A stretch of DNA of 16,551 nucleotides from an uncultured Megasphaera sp. (GCA_900554215.1 USGG01000042.1:1-16551); one strand, 5' to 3'; counted from the stretch's first letter, positions 1 to 6,406 are shown. The notes: generated by a model from the sequence alone, not told the origin. Translations and numbers: made by a program.

Positions 1-48
1 GCAGATAGACGATGTCTGTCGTTACCCCAACATTTATTATAGAACCTT

Positions 49-80
49 TTTTTATTTGCTATATTTTTTATTTGCTATAT
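49..80 (+). repeat. Perfect 16-bp tandem direct repeat in the AEC promoter
   Basis: The 16-mer TTTTTATTTGCTATAT occurs at 49-64 and again at 65-80 with no gap and no mismatch. The second copy supplies most of the TATAAT -10 box at 78-83, while the first copy lies where the -35 region would be. The repeat could be a duplicated regulator site or a slippage product in AT-rich DNA; the sequence alone does not decide. Confidence 0.9.
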
Positions 81-83
81 AAT
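56..83 (+). promoter_or_regulatory. Probable sigma-A promoter of the AEC permease gene
   Basis: A perfect -10 box TATAAT lies at 78-83, about 33 nt before the chosen start. The best -35 is TTGCTA at 56-61 with a 16-nt spacer, matching the consensus only in TTG. A weak -35 inside a tandem repeat suggests dependence on an activator, but that is inference. Confidence 0.45.
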
Positions 84-116
84 AAAACCTATCTTTGATG
101 AAAAGAGGTTTTGACA

Positions 117-1091
117 ATGGTGTTCCTATTTATTATCGAGCATACGATGCTGCCTATCTTCGGGCTCGTCCTCATCGGCTTCCTGTTAGACCGGAAATTT
201 CACATAGACGTAAAAACCCTGTCCAAATTCATGTTTTACCTGGTCATTCCCAGCTTCATTTTCACCAACGTATACGAAACGGAATTTCCCCCGGCCAGCG
301 TGACGATGATCGCCGCCATGACCGTCTTCATGGTCTTTTGTTTTTTCCTGGCCAATCTCGTCAGCCGCTGGCGCCGCTATGACGAAGGCATGATACAGTC
401 GTGCCGCAACGCCCTCATGTTCAACAATACGGGCAACTTAGGCGTAGCCCTCATCATCCTCGTCTTTTCCCATGACCCCTTCGTCGTCGACGGCCAGACG
501 CCCTACCTTGCCGAAGCCATGGTCGTCCAAATCATCATCTTCATCGTCCAAAGCGTATCGCTCAATACCCTCGGCCTCTATCAGGCCGGCCGCGGGCGGC
601 TGTCGGCTGCCGATACGCTGCGCGTCATGTTCCGCATGCCCATGATTTACTTCCTCGCCGCGGCCCTCCTCGTCCGCTCGACAGGCTGGAACGCCGAAGA
701 ATTCTTCTTCTGGCCCATCATGGAAATGGCCGGAAAATCGCTGCTGCCCGTCGCCATGGTCAGCATTGGAGCGCAGTTGTCCCAGACGAAGATACACTGG
801 TTTGACAAGGACGTGTGTATCATCAGCCTGCTGAAGATGACCGTCCTGCCCCTCTTCGGCCTGGTCATGATATATGCAGCCAACGCCCTGATGCCCGGTA
901 CCTTTACGGCTGTCAGCGCCATGGTCTTCCTCATCTACTGCGCCATTCCGACGGCGGTCAACACGGCCCTCTTTGCTATCGAATTCGGCAACAACGCCGA
1001 TTACGCCACGCAGATCGTCATGAACACGACGGCCCTCAGCGCCATCTCCCTGACGTTCTATATCTTCGTCGGCCACATCCTGTTCGTTTAA
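117..1091 (+). CDS. AEC (auxin efflux carrier) family permease
   Basis: This is a polytopic membrane transporter of 324 residues, normal for the AEC family, whose characterised bacterial members include malate and other organic-acid permeases. The N-terminus (LPIFGLVLIGFLLDRK, then a helix ending LVIPSFIF with its proline) is the family's first-two-helix pattern. About ten hydrophobic segments follow, and an N-N-T-G-N-L stretch near residue 104 fits the first repeat's conserved core. I chose ATG at 117 because AGAGG at 104-108 stands 8 nt before it; the in-frame TTG at 111 would leave only 2 nt. The gene is alone on its strand between its own promoter and the amtB leader, so context does not give the substrate. 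Family assignment is firm; substrate unknown. Confidence 0.88.
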   Translation: MVFLFIIEHTMLPIFGLVLIGFLLDRKFHIDVKTLSKFMFYLVIPSFIFTNVYETEFPPASVTMIAAMTVFMVFCFFLANLVSRWRRYDEGMIQSCRNALMFNNTGNLGVALIILVFSHDPFVVDGQTPYLAEAMVVQIIIFIVQSVSLNTLGLYQAGRGRLSAADTLRVMFRMPMIYFLAAALLVRSTGWNAEEFFFWPIMEMAGKSLLPVAMVSIGAQLSQTKIHWFDKDVCIISLLKMTVLPLFGLVMIYAANALMPGTFTAVSAMVFLIYCAIPTAVNTALFAIEFGNNADYATQIVMNTTALSAISLTFYIFVGHILFV

Positions 1092-1151
1092 TAATAAAAT
1101 AAAGTGAATTTCTATTTTATAAATATAAACTGTTAATTTTATTATTTTTTA
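1090..1151 (+). terminator. Possible weak AT-only terminator after the AEC gene
   Basis: AATAATAAAAT at 1090-1100 can pair with ATTTTATTATT at 1136-1146, followed by more T residues. The stem is all A-T with a loop of about 35 nt, so its strength is doubtful. It lies just upstream of the amtB promoter. Confidence 0.25.
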
Positions 1152-1162
1152 CTTAAAAACAT

Positions 1163-1191
1163 TTGACAATCTGCCGGAAACGCCGTATAAT
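1163..1191 (+). promoter_or_regulatory. Consensus sigma-A promoter of amtB-glnK
   Basis: TTGACA at 1163-1168 and TATAAT at 1186-1191 are separated by exactly 17 nt, a perfect match to the housekeeping consensus. Transcription should begin near 1198, giving a leader of about 180 nt before amtB. A promoter this strong with two terminators downstream implies that control acts mainly after initiation. Confidence 0.9.
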
Positions 1192-1216
1192 AAGGCACAT
1201 CAATAGAATACGAGTT

Positions 1217-1230
1217 GAGCAATGAGGCTC
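1217..1230 (+). promoter_or_regulatory. ANTAR-type RNA hairpin, first element
   Basis: The segment AGCAATGAGGCTC at 1218-1230 exactly matches the AGCAANGRRGCUY signature of RNA sites bound by ANTAR antiterminators such as EutV and NasR. It folds as a 4-bp stem GAGC/GCTC (1217-1220 with 1227-1230) closing a six-base loop AATGAG with A at loop position 1 and G at position 4, the two conserved loop bases. The 3' half of the hairpin is also the start of the terminator stem at 1225-1264, so the two structures exclude each other. ANTAR sites before ammonium transport and other nitrogen genes are known in Firmicutes. No ANTAR gene lies in this window. Confidence 0.8.
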
Positions 1231-1275
1231 TGGCATATCGAGGTACCCGATGATGCCGGAGCCTTTCTGTTTTCT
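1225..1275 (+). terminator. Leader terminator 1 (attenuator) of amtB
   Basis: AGGCTCTGGCAT at 1225-1236 pairs along all 12 positions (one G-U) with ATGCCGGAGCCT at 1253-1264. ATCG at 1237-1240 pairs with CGAT at 1248-1251, leaving a 7-nt loop. The T-rich run TTTCTGTTTTCT follows. Its 5' arm overlaps the ANTAR hairpin. A further 8-bp pairing, CAATAGAA (1201-1208) with TTCTATTG (1272-1279), could enclose the whole structure once transcribed. Confidence 0.82.
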
Positions 1276-1297
1276 ATTGGTAAAACAATATATGTAC

Positions 1298-1311
1298 AGA
1301 CAACGGCGTCT
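1298..1311 (+). promoter_or_regulatory. Second candidate ANTAR-type hairpin
   Basis: AGAC (1298-1301) pairs with GTCT (1308-1311) around a six-base loop AACGGC, again with A at loop position 1 and G at position 4. The loop departs from the fuller AANGRR pattern at its last base and the stem is only 4 bp. Its 3' half is the 5' arm of the second terminator, repeating the arrangement at 1217-1236. The geometry is visible; ANTAR binding is inferred. Confidence 0.5.
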
Positions 1312-1355
1312 ATGGGAAAGTACGAGGGGGTAGTTTCCGCATAGACGCCTTTTTT
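1305..1355 (+). terminator. Leader terminator 2 (attenuator) of amtB
   Basis: GGCGTCTATG at 1305-1314 pairs perfectly with CATAGACGCC at 1340-1349. The stem continues as GGAAA (1315-1319) with TTTCC (1334-1338) after a one-base bulge, and TTTTTT follows at 1350-1355. This is a strong intrinsic terminator only about 24 nt before the amtB start, between the promoter and the gene, so amtB expression needs read-through. Confidence 0.88.
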
Positions 1356-1378
1356 CTTACGATAGGGGGATGATTCTA

Positions 1379-2779
1379 ATGACAAAAGGGTGGTCCATTT
1401 TGCGCCTGGCTCTGGCCTGCACGACCTTGTCCGCGCCGACGGCATTTGCCGCCGATCCGGCATCGGCCATCGACACAGGCGATACGGCCTGGGTCCTCAT
1501 CAGCGCGGCGCTCGTATTTATTATGACGCCTGGTTTAGGTTTCTTCTATGGCGGCATGGTCCGCAATAAAAACGTTCTGACGACCATTATGCAGAGTTTC
1601 TTCATCGTCGCCATGATTTCTGTCGAATGGATATTGATCGGCTACGCTATGACGTTTGGTTCGGATATTAACGGATTTATTGGTTCCTTAGACAAAGTAG
1701 GCCTGACGGGCGTCGGCATGTCCGTCCTGGCTAACGGCACGATTCCCGAACTGGCTTTCGTCGCCTTCCAGTGCATGTTCGCCGTCATTACGCCGGCCTT
1801 GATTACCGGCGCGTTTGCCGAACGGATGAAATTCCATGCGTTTACAGTGTTCATCCTGCTCTGGGCTATTTTCATTTACAATCCCATGGCTCACTGGGTA
1901 TGGGGCGGCGGCTTCCTGGCCCAGCTCGGCGCCCTCGACTTTGCCGGCGGCTTGGTTATTCATATCCTGTCCGGCGTTTCGGGTCTTACGCTTTGCATTC
2001 TTCTCGGCAAACGCCAGGGCTACGGCCGCATTCCCATGCTGCCCCATAACCTGCCCATGACGGTTCTCGGCGCGGCTCTCCTGTGGTTCGGCTGGTTCGG
2101 CTTCAACGCCGGCAGCGCCCTCGGCGCCAATGGACTGGCTGCCAACGCCTTCATCGCATCCCAGGGCGCAGCCGCTGCGGCGACCGTGGCATGGGTCGTT
2201 ATCGAATGGGCTGTCAATGGTAAACCGACCATTCTCGGCGCAGCTTCCGGCTGCATCGCCGGCCTCGTAGCCATTACGCCGGCAGCCGGCTTTGTCGCTC
2301 CTCTTCCCGCCGTCATCATCGGCGCTATCGGCGGCGCAGTTTGTTACGTTGCCGTCGCCGTCGTCAAAGCCAAATTCGGCTACGACGATTCGCTCGACGC
2401 CTTCGGCATCCACGGCATCGGCGGGACCTGGGGCTCTATCGCCACAGGCCTCTGGGCTACGACGGAAGTCAACCCGGCCGGCGCCAACGGCTTATTCTAC
2501 GGCGAAACGCATCTGCTCTTCGCTCAGGTCGTCTCGACAGTCGTCGCCTACGTCTTCGCCATCGTCGGCACGATTATCCTGTATAAGGTCATCAGCTCTA
2601 TCATGAAAGTCCGCGCCGACAAGGAAGAAGAAATCTCCGGCCTGGACATTACCGAACACGGCGAACGGGGCTACAACTACGCCATTACAGCCGGCAGCCC
2701 CTTCGGCGAAAGCCTGAATACACCCGTCGTCTCGCCGTCTACAATCAGCGACATCGGCGTCAGCGGTCATCAGCTATAG
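1379..2779 (+). CDS. amtB: Ammonium transporter AmtB
   Basis: This Amt/Rh-family channel-like protein moves ammonium across the inner membrane. It has 466 residues from ATG 1379, placed 9 nt after AGGGGG; the in-frame ATG at 1370 overlaps that ribosome site. Residues 1-25 form a signal peptide ending AFAADP, as in AmtB precursors. The pore twin histidines are present: H172 in NPMAHWVWGG and H345 in DAFGIHGIGG. The entrance motif ALVFIMTPGLGFFYGGMV and about eleven further hydrophobic segments are in family order. The PII gene follows 12 nt downstream, the conserved amtB-glnK pairing in which GlnK plugs the channel when nitrogen is plentiful. Expression is probably set by the two-terminator leader. 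A cytosolic tail of some 60 residues follows the last helix. Confidence 0.97.
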   Translation: MTKGWSILRLALACTTLSAPTAFAADPASAIDTGDTAWVLISAALVFIMTPGLGFFYGGMVRNKNVLTTIMQSFFIVAMISVEWILIGYAMTFGSDINGFIGSLDKVGLTGVGMSVLANGTIPELAFVAFQCMFAVITPALITGAFAERMKFHAFTVFILLWAIFIYNPMAHWVWGGGFLAQLGALDFAGGLVIHILSGVSGLTLCILLGKRQGYGRIPMLPHNLPMTVLGAALLWFGWFGFNAGSALGANGLAANAFIASQGAAAAATVAWVVIEWAVNGKPTILGAASGCIAGLVAITPAAGFVAPLPAVIIGAIGGAVCYVAVAVVKAKFGYDDSLDAFGIHGIGGTWGSIATGLWATTEVNPAGANGLFYGETHLLFAQVVSTVVAYVFAIVGTIILYKVISSIMKVRADKEEEISGLDITEHGERGYNYAITAGSPFGESLNTPVVSPSTISDIGVSGHQL

Positions 2780-2791
2780 GGAGTGATATGC

Positions 2792-3154
2792 ATGGACAGA
2801 AAAATTACTAAGATAGACATCGTAACCCGGCCCAGCAAGCTGGAAGAACTGAAGGACGCCCTCAACGCCATCGGCGTCATGGGCATGACCGTCAGCCAGG
2901 TCTACGGCTGCGGCCTCCAGAAAGGCCACGTCGAAGTATACCGGGGCCAGAAATACGCCATCAACCTGCTGCCGCACATCAAGGTCGAAACAGTCGTATG
3001 CGAGGTGCCTGTCGAAAAAGTCATTGAAACGGCCCAGCGCGTCTGCAAGACCGGCAAAGTCGGCGACGGCAAGATCTTCGTCTTCGACGTCGAAGACGCC
3101 GTCCGCATCCGCACCGGCGACAGGGGGCCGGAAGCCATTATGGACGAAAAATAA
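2792..3154 (+). CDS. glnK: PII nitrogen regulatory protein GlnK
   Basis: This is a 120-residue PII signal protein, a trimer that senses ATP/ADP and 2-oxoglutarate and controls AmtB. ATG 2792 lies 8 nt after AGGGAG; a GTG at 2783 is in frame but overlaps the ribosome site. The Q-K-G-H segment at 43-46 opens the T-loop. Y55 aligns with the Y51 uridylylation position of enteric PII and Y50 with Y46. The B-loop TGKVGDGKIFVF and the C-loop RIRTGDRG are intact. Some T-loop bases differ from enteric GlnK (RGQKYAINLLP in place of RGAEYxVDFLP), so covalent modification at Y55 is possible but not shown. It is co-transcribed with amtB, and a terminator follows at 3183. Confidence 0.95.
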   Translation: MDRKITKIDIVTRPSKLEELKDALNAIGVMGMTVSQVYGCGLQKGHVEVYRGQKYAINLLPHIKVETVVCEVPVEKVIETAQRVCKTGKVGDGKIFVFDVEDAVRIRTGDRGPEAIMDEK

Positions 3155-3182
3155 TACAGCTATCGGGGGAATTTCATCATAC

Positions 3183-3226
3183 AAAAACGAGGAGCCGCGG
3201 ACACAACGTCCAGGCTCCTCGTTTTT
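3183..3226. terminator. Bidirectional terminator between glnK and the converging membrane gene
   Basis: AAAAACGAGGAGCC at 3183-3196 pairs with GGCTCCTCGTTTTT at 3213-3226, and an inner GGAC/GTCC stem (3199-3202 with 3208-3211) closes the loop. T tracts occur on both strands, so it should stop glnK transcripts and those of the minus-strand gene ending at 3253. Confidence 0.92.
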
Positions 3227-3252
3227 GCGCGGCAGAAAACCTCCGTTCATGG

Positions 3253-3927
3253 TCAGCAGGCAGCATACCGGCTGCGCCGCAGCTGCTTGAGCTGATTCAG
3301 CTTTCTCCAGCGAAACATTTTTTCATATACTCCGATAATTCGTCCTATACACAGGGCCGATAAGACGGTCCCGACGCCAATGCCGTACAGCTCCGTATCA
3401 TTAAATACACAAAGAAGCGTACTGATAACGACTAAGGATACGTCAAATGTATTTTTTACAGCGGAAAAGGCAATATGAAATACTTCAGAAATCGTCTGCA
3501 CAATGCCTTCTGTCGGCGTCAGCACAAAATTGGTTTTTACGCACAAAAATACGCCTAAGGCTGTAACAAACATGGTCAGCAGAAATAAGGTCATGCTGAT
3601 ATAGGCCGGGAAGTGAAATTCCGGTATCAGCCAGTCATATACATCCGTCACGACGCCAAAAGCCAGCGACAAGGGAATCTCCAGCAAATACACCGCTTTA
3701 ATTTTCCGCGACAACACGCACTGTATCAATACAAACAGCAGATAACAAAGGATAGACGCCGTCCCCAACGAAATATGATAAATCTGCGATATGGCATACA
3801 TGACGGAGCTAAATGCCGCGACGCCCATGACGTAGCGGATATTCAGCACGACGGCGACGGCAATTAGATTCAGTCCCAGTACATACCAGATAAAACGTTC
3901 TATTGTTTCCTTACGAAATCCCAACAT
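3253..3927 (-). CDS. YczE/YitT-like integral membrane protein (DUF6198 type)
   Basis: This 224-residue protein has about five or six hydrophobic helices and no enzyme motif. It resembles the YczE/YyaS/YitT group of Firmicutes membrane proteins: a first helix near 13-30, a GVVTDVYDWL stretch at 91-100 that fits the group's conserved D-x-x-x-D turn, and a KTNFVLTPTEG loop at 131-141. The C-terminus is strongly basic. The start is ATG 3927, with GAGAG about 8 nt upstream; a longer frame to 3984 has no ribosome site. It lies 97 nt downstream of the MarR gene on the same strand, which suggests MarR controls it, in the manner of regulator-plus-exporter pairs. Transported molecule unknown; family call moderate. 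Confidence 0.72.
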   Translation of the reverse strand: MLGFRKETIERFIWYVLGLNLIAVAVVLNIRYVMGVAAFSSVMYAISQIYHISLGTASILCYLLFVLIQCVLSRKIKAVYLLEIPLSLAFGVVTDVYDWLIPEFHFPAYISMTLFLLTMFVTALGVFLCVKTNFVLTPTEGIVQTISEVFHIAFSAVKNTFDVSLVVISTLLCVFNDTELYGIGVGTVLSALCIGRIIGVYEKMFRWRKLNQLKQLRRSRYAAC

Positions 3928-3995
3928 GATACATCTCTCTTTCTTTTTATGTATGCCTGCCTCTGTGAGCAGCAGCCACAGCACAAGTATGAAGC

Positions 3996-4007
3996 ATGCT
4001 GTATATT
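3996..4007 (-). promoter_or_regulatory. Second copy of the MarR-region element
   Basis: Read on the minus strand this is AATATACAGCAT, identical over 12 bases to 4479-4490 at the MarR promoter (there on the plus strand). It lies in the gap between the MarR gene and the membrane gene it precedes. A TTTACC hexamer just upstream of it on the minus strand could be a weak -35 of an internal promoter. Function is inferred from the repetition. Confidence 0.4.
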
Positions 4008-4024
4008 AGGGTAAACGTAATCGC

Positions 4025-4456
4025 TCACGGCTGCGTCGTTATATTTTGCAGCGCCTTGGTTAACAGAGAAAAAAACTGCTTTTTTTCATCCTCACCCATG
4101 CCCTGCAATAATGTCCGGCCTGTATACGTGCCGTTCTCAGCCATCGCGGCGCATAACGCACGGCCCTCCTCCGTAAGCGCAACGGTCTTATAGCGGCCGT
4201 CCCGTTCGGAAACATGGGTCGTCACCAGCCCCTTGGCCGCCATCCGCTCTACAATGCCGCGGGCAGTCTGATGGGCAACGCCCAAATAGGTTTTCAAATC
4301 CACGGCCGACGCGCCGGCATGCTGAGAAAAAAATATAAGGCTGTCCGCCTGCTCCGCCGTCAAGCCAAGTTCTTTAATTTCTCTGTTTCGTATGGTCATG
4401 ATGACATTGGCCAGTTTGATAACATTGCGCGCCAAAATATATTCTGCTTCAACCAT
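4025..4456 (-). CDS. MarR-family transcriptional regulator
   Basis: This 143-residue protein has MarR length and layout: helical dimerisation ends around a winged helix. The helix-turn-helix spans about residues 51-80 (ending ARGIVERMAAKGLV), and the wing is SERDGRYKTVALTEEGR at 83-99, with the D-x-R that anchors the wing to DNA. Such proteins are cytosolic dimers, usually repressors released by small phenolic or hydrophobic ligands or by oxidation. There is no cysteine in the DNA-binding part. ATG 4456 has GGAG about 10 nt upstream. A consensus promoter lies just before it with an inverted repeat over the -10, which fits autorepression. Its likely target is the membrane gene downstream. Confidence 0.92.
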   Translation of the reverse strand: MVEAEYILARNVIKLANVIMTIRNREIKELGLTAEQADSLIFFSQHAGASAVDLKTYLGVAHQTARGIVERMAAKGLVTTHVSERDGRYKTVALTEEGRALCAAMAENGTYTGRTLLQGMGEDEKKQFFSLLTKALQNITTQP

Positions 4457-4478
4457 GAATCCCTATCTCCTATACGAA

Positions 4479-4499
4479 AATATACAGCATAGTGTGTAT
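4479..4499. promoter_or_regulatory. Candidate MarR operator
   Basis: ATACA at 4482-4486 and TGTAT at 4495-4499 form an inverted repeat with an 8-nt spacer that touches the -10 box of the MarR promoter. The 12-mer AATATACAGCAT at 4479-4490 recurs at 3996-4007. Position over the promoter start suits an autorepressor site. Confidence 0.45.
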
Positions 4500-4526
4500 T
4501 ATACAAGCCACCGCCGCGTTTGTCAA
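4498..4526 (-). promoter_or_regulatory. Consensus promoter of the MarR gene
   Basis: On the minus strand TTGACA (4526-4521) and TATAAT (4503-4498) are separated by 17 nt, a perfect consensus. Transcription should start near 4491, giving a leader of about 35 nt. Confidence 0.88.
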
Positions 4527-4534
4527 ATATACGG

Positions 4535-4582
4535 AAAAAAAGACTGCACGCCAGTGCTATAACACTTCGCATACAGTCTTTT
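4535..4582 (-). terminator. Terminator of the TerC gene
   Basis: On the minus strand AAAAGACTG (4582-4574) pairs with CAGTCTTTT and ends in a run of seven T (plus-strand A 4535-4541). An inner AGTG/CACT stem is present. It lies just after the terC stop and upstream of the MarR promoter, keeping the two minus-strand units apart. Confidence 0.85.
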
Positions 4583-4602
4583 CAGCTCTATAGAATGTGC
4601 AG

Positions 4603-5295
4603 TTATGCCACGCTTTCTTTTTTCCAGCAGCCGCCGTATTTCCAGATGGCACCGCCGGCCAGCGTCGCAGCTAACAAGCCGACCTTCATCGCCGTCGCAT
4701 TGGCCGCCACGAAGGGGACGTATTCGGCCAGGTACGTATCCGTCACGATCATGCCGCCGGCCGCCCAGCCTAAAATGGCGCCGCCGACGTAGATGAGGAT
4801 AGGGAACTTGTTCATGATCTTAATGACCATGGTGCTGCCTAGGATGATGATCGGCACGGAAATCAACATGCCGAAGATGAGCAGGCCCCAGTGGTTGTTC
4901 GTCACGCCGACGATACCGAGGACATTGTCAAGGCTCATGAGCACGTCGGCCAGGATAATCGTCTTAATCGCCGCGCCTAAGGAATCCTTGGCCTCAATGT
5001 GATGCGTCTCTTCCTTGCCCTGGGCGCCGATAAGCTTGATGCCGATGCCGACGAGCAGCACACCGCCGACGGTCTTCAGGAACGGGATGAACAGCAGCCA
5101 CGACACGATAAACGCCAGCAGGAACCGCAGGAGAATCGCCCCGGCCGTGCCGTATAAAATAGCCTTCTTCTGCAAGTGAGGCGGCAGATTTTTCGCCGCC
5201 ATGCCGATGACGATGGAGTTGTCGCCGCCAAGGGCCAGGTCAATCAAAATAATCTGCACGATAATGCCAATGTCCAATAATAAGGTATCTGTCAA
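4603..5295 (-). CDS. TerC-family integral membrane protein (YjbE type)
   Basis: This 230-residue polytopic protein belongs to the TerC superfamily, whose members are linked to tellurium resistance and to manganese/calcium export or metal loading of exported enzymes. The family's acidic motifs are both present: GGDNSIVI with D25 in the first helix and SLDNVLGIVG with D123 in the middle, probably the metal-binding sites. A His-rich segment (THHIEAKD, about 97-104) sits in the loop between the repeats. I place the start at TTG 5295, because AAAGGAGG stands 7 nt before it; extending to 5331 would put the ribosome site inside the gene. I see no yybP-ykoY manganese riboswitch upstream. Metal substrate is not decided by sequence. 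Confidence 0.88.
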   Translation of the reverse strand: MTDTLLLDIGIIVQIILIDLALGGDNSIVIGMAAKNLPPHLQKKAILYGTAGAILLRFLLAFIVSWLLFIPFLKTVGGVLLVGIGIKLIGAQGKEETHHIEAKDSLGAAIKTIILADVLMSLDNVLGIVGVTNNHWGLLIFGMLISVPIIILGSTMVIKIMNKFPILIYVGGAILGWAAGGMIVTDTYLAEYVPFVAANATAMKVGLLAATLAGGAIWKYGGCWKKESVA

Positions 5296-5351
5296 CGTAG
5301 GTCCTCCTTTTGAATATACACAGTCAGCCAAGCATCTGCTTGTCTTTGTAT

Positions 5352-5375
5352 CTGTACCGTACCTCTATTGTACAG
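5352..5375. promoter_or_regulatory. Inverted repeat over the terC -10 region
   Basis: CTGTAC at 5352-5357 and GTACAG at 5370-5375 form perfect 6-bp arms with a 12-nt spacer, covering the terC -10 box and start site. It is a plausible operator for an unknown regulator. Confidence 0.4.
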
Positions 5376-5395
5376 GCAGTCAAATATAATGTAAA
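5367..5395 (-). promoter_or_regulatory. Probable promoter of the TerC gene
   Basis: On the minus strand TTTACA (5395-5390) and TACAAT (5372-5367) are spaced 17 nt, each one mismatch from consensus. The promoter fires away from the LysR gene at 5452. Confidence 0.6.
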
Positions 5396-5436
5396 ATATG
5401 AATATATCAGCTTAAATAGCAGCTTTTTGCATATTT
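5394..5436. promoter_or_regulatory. Nested dyad upstream of the first LysR gene
   Basis: AAATATG at 5394-5400 is inverted as CATATTT at 5430-5436, with AGC/GCT (5409-5411 and 5422-5424) nested inside. It contains ATGAATATA at 5398-5406, also found at 12232-12240 before the second LysR gene at nearly the same distance from the start. It probably serves autoregulation, as binding sites of LysR regulators usually lie here. Confidence 0.45.
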
Positions 5437-5451
5437 CAAAAGGAGAATCCC

Positions 5452-6339
5452 ATGAACTTTCACGATATACAGGCCTTTTTGGCCATCGTCAAATACGGAA
5501 CCATCAGCAAAGCCGCCGACGAATTATACATTTCCCAAACAGCCGTCACGCGGCGGCTGAAAACGCTGGAAGACGAGCTGGGCATCCCCCTGCTGGATCG
5601 GGGCCGGGGCATCAAGGAAGCGACGCTGACGCCGTCGGGACGCGATTTCCTGTCCATCGCCCAGCGATGGAACGCCGTGTGGGAAGAAACGCAGCGGTTC
5701 AAAAGCCTGGGAGAACGGCTGTCCTTATCGATCGGGTCGGTGCAGATCCTAAACGATTACGTCTTTCCCGCCCTGTATTCCCGCCTGCTGACCCATTCGC
5801 CCGGCATGAACCTCTACATCCATACGGAGCACGCCATCGAATTTCCCCCGTTGGTCGAGCAGCGCGTCATCGACGTGGCCATCGGCTGGCGCGATTCGGC
5901 GTCGCCGGAGCTCTCCTGCCAGCCCTGGCGGCAGTCGCCCCTGGTCTGCGTCATGCCCGGCGACCCGCAGGAGTCGGCCCAGTCTCCCGTCGATCCCCGC
6001 CGGCTGGACTGTACGAAAGAGCTGTATATCAACTGGCCGCCGTCCTTTACGCAGTGGCATGAAACGTATTGGCCTGCCGACCAATTTCATCCCAGCTATG
6101 TCGCCAGCGCCCAGTTGGCCCTGCAAATCATGGCCCACAGCGGCAGCTGGGCCGTCATGCCCCTGTTTTTCGCCAAGTACGCCTGCCAAAAAGGCGCGTT
6201 TGCCTATCAATACCTGACAGACCCGCCGGAACCGCTGACGGCCTATATCCTCACCCATAAAACGCCGCGGCCGAACGTCCAAAAAAGCCTGTCTATTTTC
6301 TTCGACTACTTAAAACAATTAGACAGCGATATTTTCTAA
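5452..6339 (+). CDS. LysR-family transcriptional regulator (first paralogue)
   Basis: This 295-residue protein has the LysR layout: an N-terminal winged helix (helix-turn-helix about residues 18-37, with AADELYISQTAVTRRLKTLE), a linker helix to about residue 85, and a two-lobed effector domain. ATG 5452 follows AAAGGAG with 6 nt spacing. Hand alignment with the second LysR protein of this window (12292-13173) gives 39 identities in the first 63 residues, and unusual effector-domain stretches are shared (IHTEH, PLVEQR, WRD, then a Trp-rich middle). It diverges from terC and converges on an aminotransferase gene, so the target is not clear. GC-rich codon use matches the chromosome here, unlike its AT-richer paralogue. 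Ligand unknown. Confidence 0.93.
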   Translation: MNFHDIQAFLAIVKYGTISKAADELYISQTAVTRRLKTLEDELGIPLLDRGRGIKEATLTPSGRDFLSIAQRWNAVWEETQRFKSLGERLSLSIGSVQILNDYVFPALYSRLLTHSPGMNLYIHTEHAIEFPPLVEQRVIDVAIGWRDSASPELSCQPWRQSPLVCVMPGDPQESAQSPVDPRRLDCTKELYINWPPSFTQWHETYWPADQFHPSYVASAQLALQIMAHSGSWAVMPLFFAKYACQKGAFAYQYLTDPPEPLTAYILTHKTPRPNVQKSLSIFFDYLKQLDSDIF

Positions 6340-6344
6340 TGATA

Positions 6345-6379
6345 AACCCCTGCGGATTTTCAGCTGCTCCGCAGGGGTT
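6345..6379. terminator. Hairpin terminator between converging LysR and aminotransferase genes
   Basis: AACCCCTGCGGA at 6345-6356 pairs perfectly with TCCGCAGGGGTT at 6368-6379 around an 11-nt loop. The T tract is short on both strands, but the stem is long and GC-rich and the position between two stop codons fits a shared terminator. Confidence 0.75.
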
Positions 6380-6406
6380 GTATCGTACATATGCAATTCG
6401 CACTCT

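Noticed and set aside
438..1076. Long minus-strand frame opposite the AEC permease gene
   Set aside because: Composition is dominated by D, G, E and H, as expected from the antisense of a GC-rich membrane gene; no ribosome site or domain, and the plus-strand protein is clearly real.
1198..1370. Glutamine riboswitch in the amtB leader
   Set aside because: The leader is fully explained by the ANTAR motif and two terminators, and I could not find the conserved core of the glnA-type or downstream-peptide motifs by eye.
1688..2413. 241-codon minus-strand frame opposite amtB
   Set aside because: It is the antisense shadow of a certain amtB gene and has no family features.
4603..5331. Longer TerC start at 5331
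   Set aside because: It would place the AAAGGAGG ribosome site inside the coding region and add residues (MADCVYSKGGPT) unlike the family's N-terminus.
5296..5451. yybP-ykoY manganese riboswitch before terC
   Set aside because: The leader from the predicted start to the TTG start is only about 65 nt and shows no three-way-junction core.
5749..6282. Minus-strand frame opposite the first LysR gene
   Set aside because: Shadow frame of a well-supported LysR gene, without ribosome site or recognisable domain.
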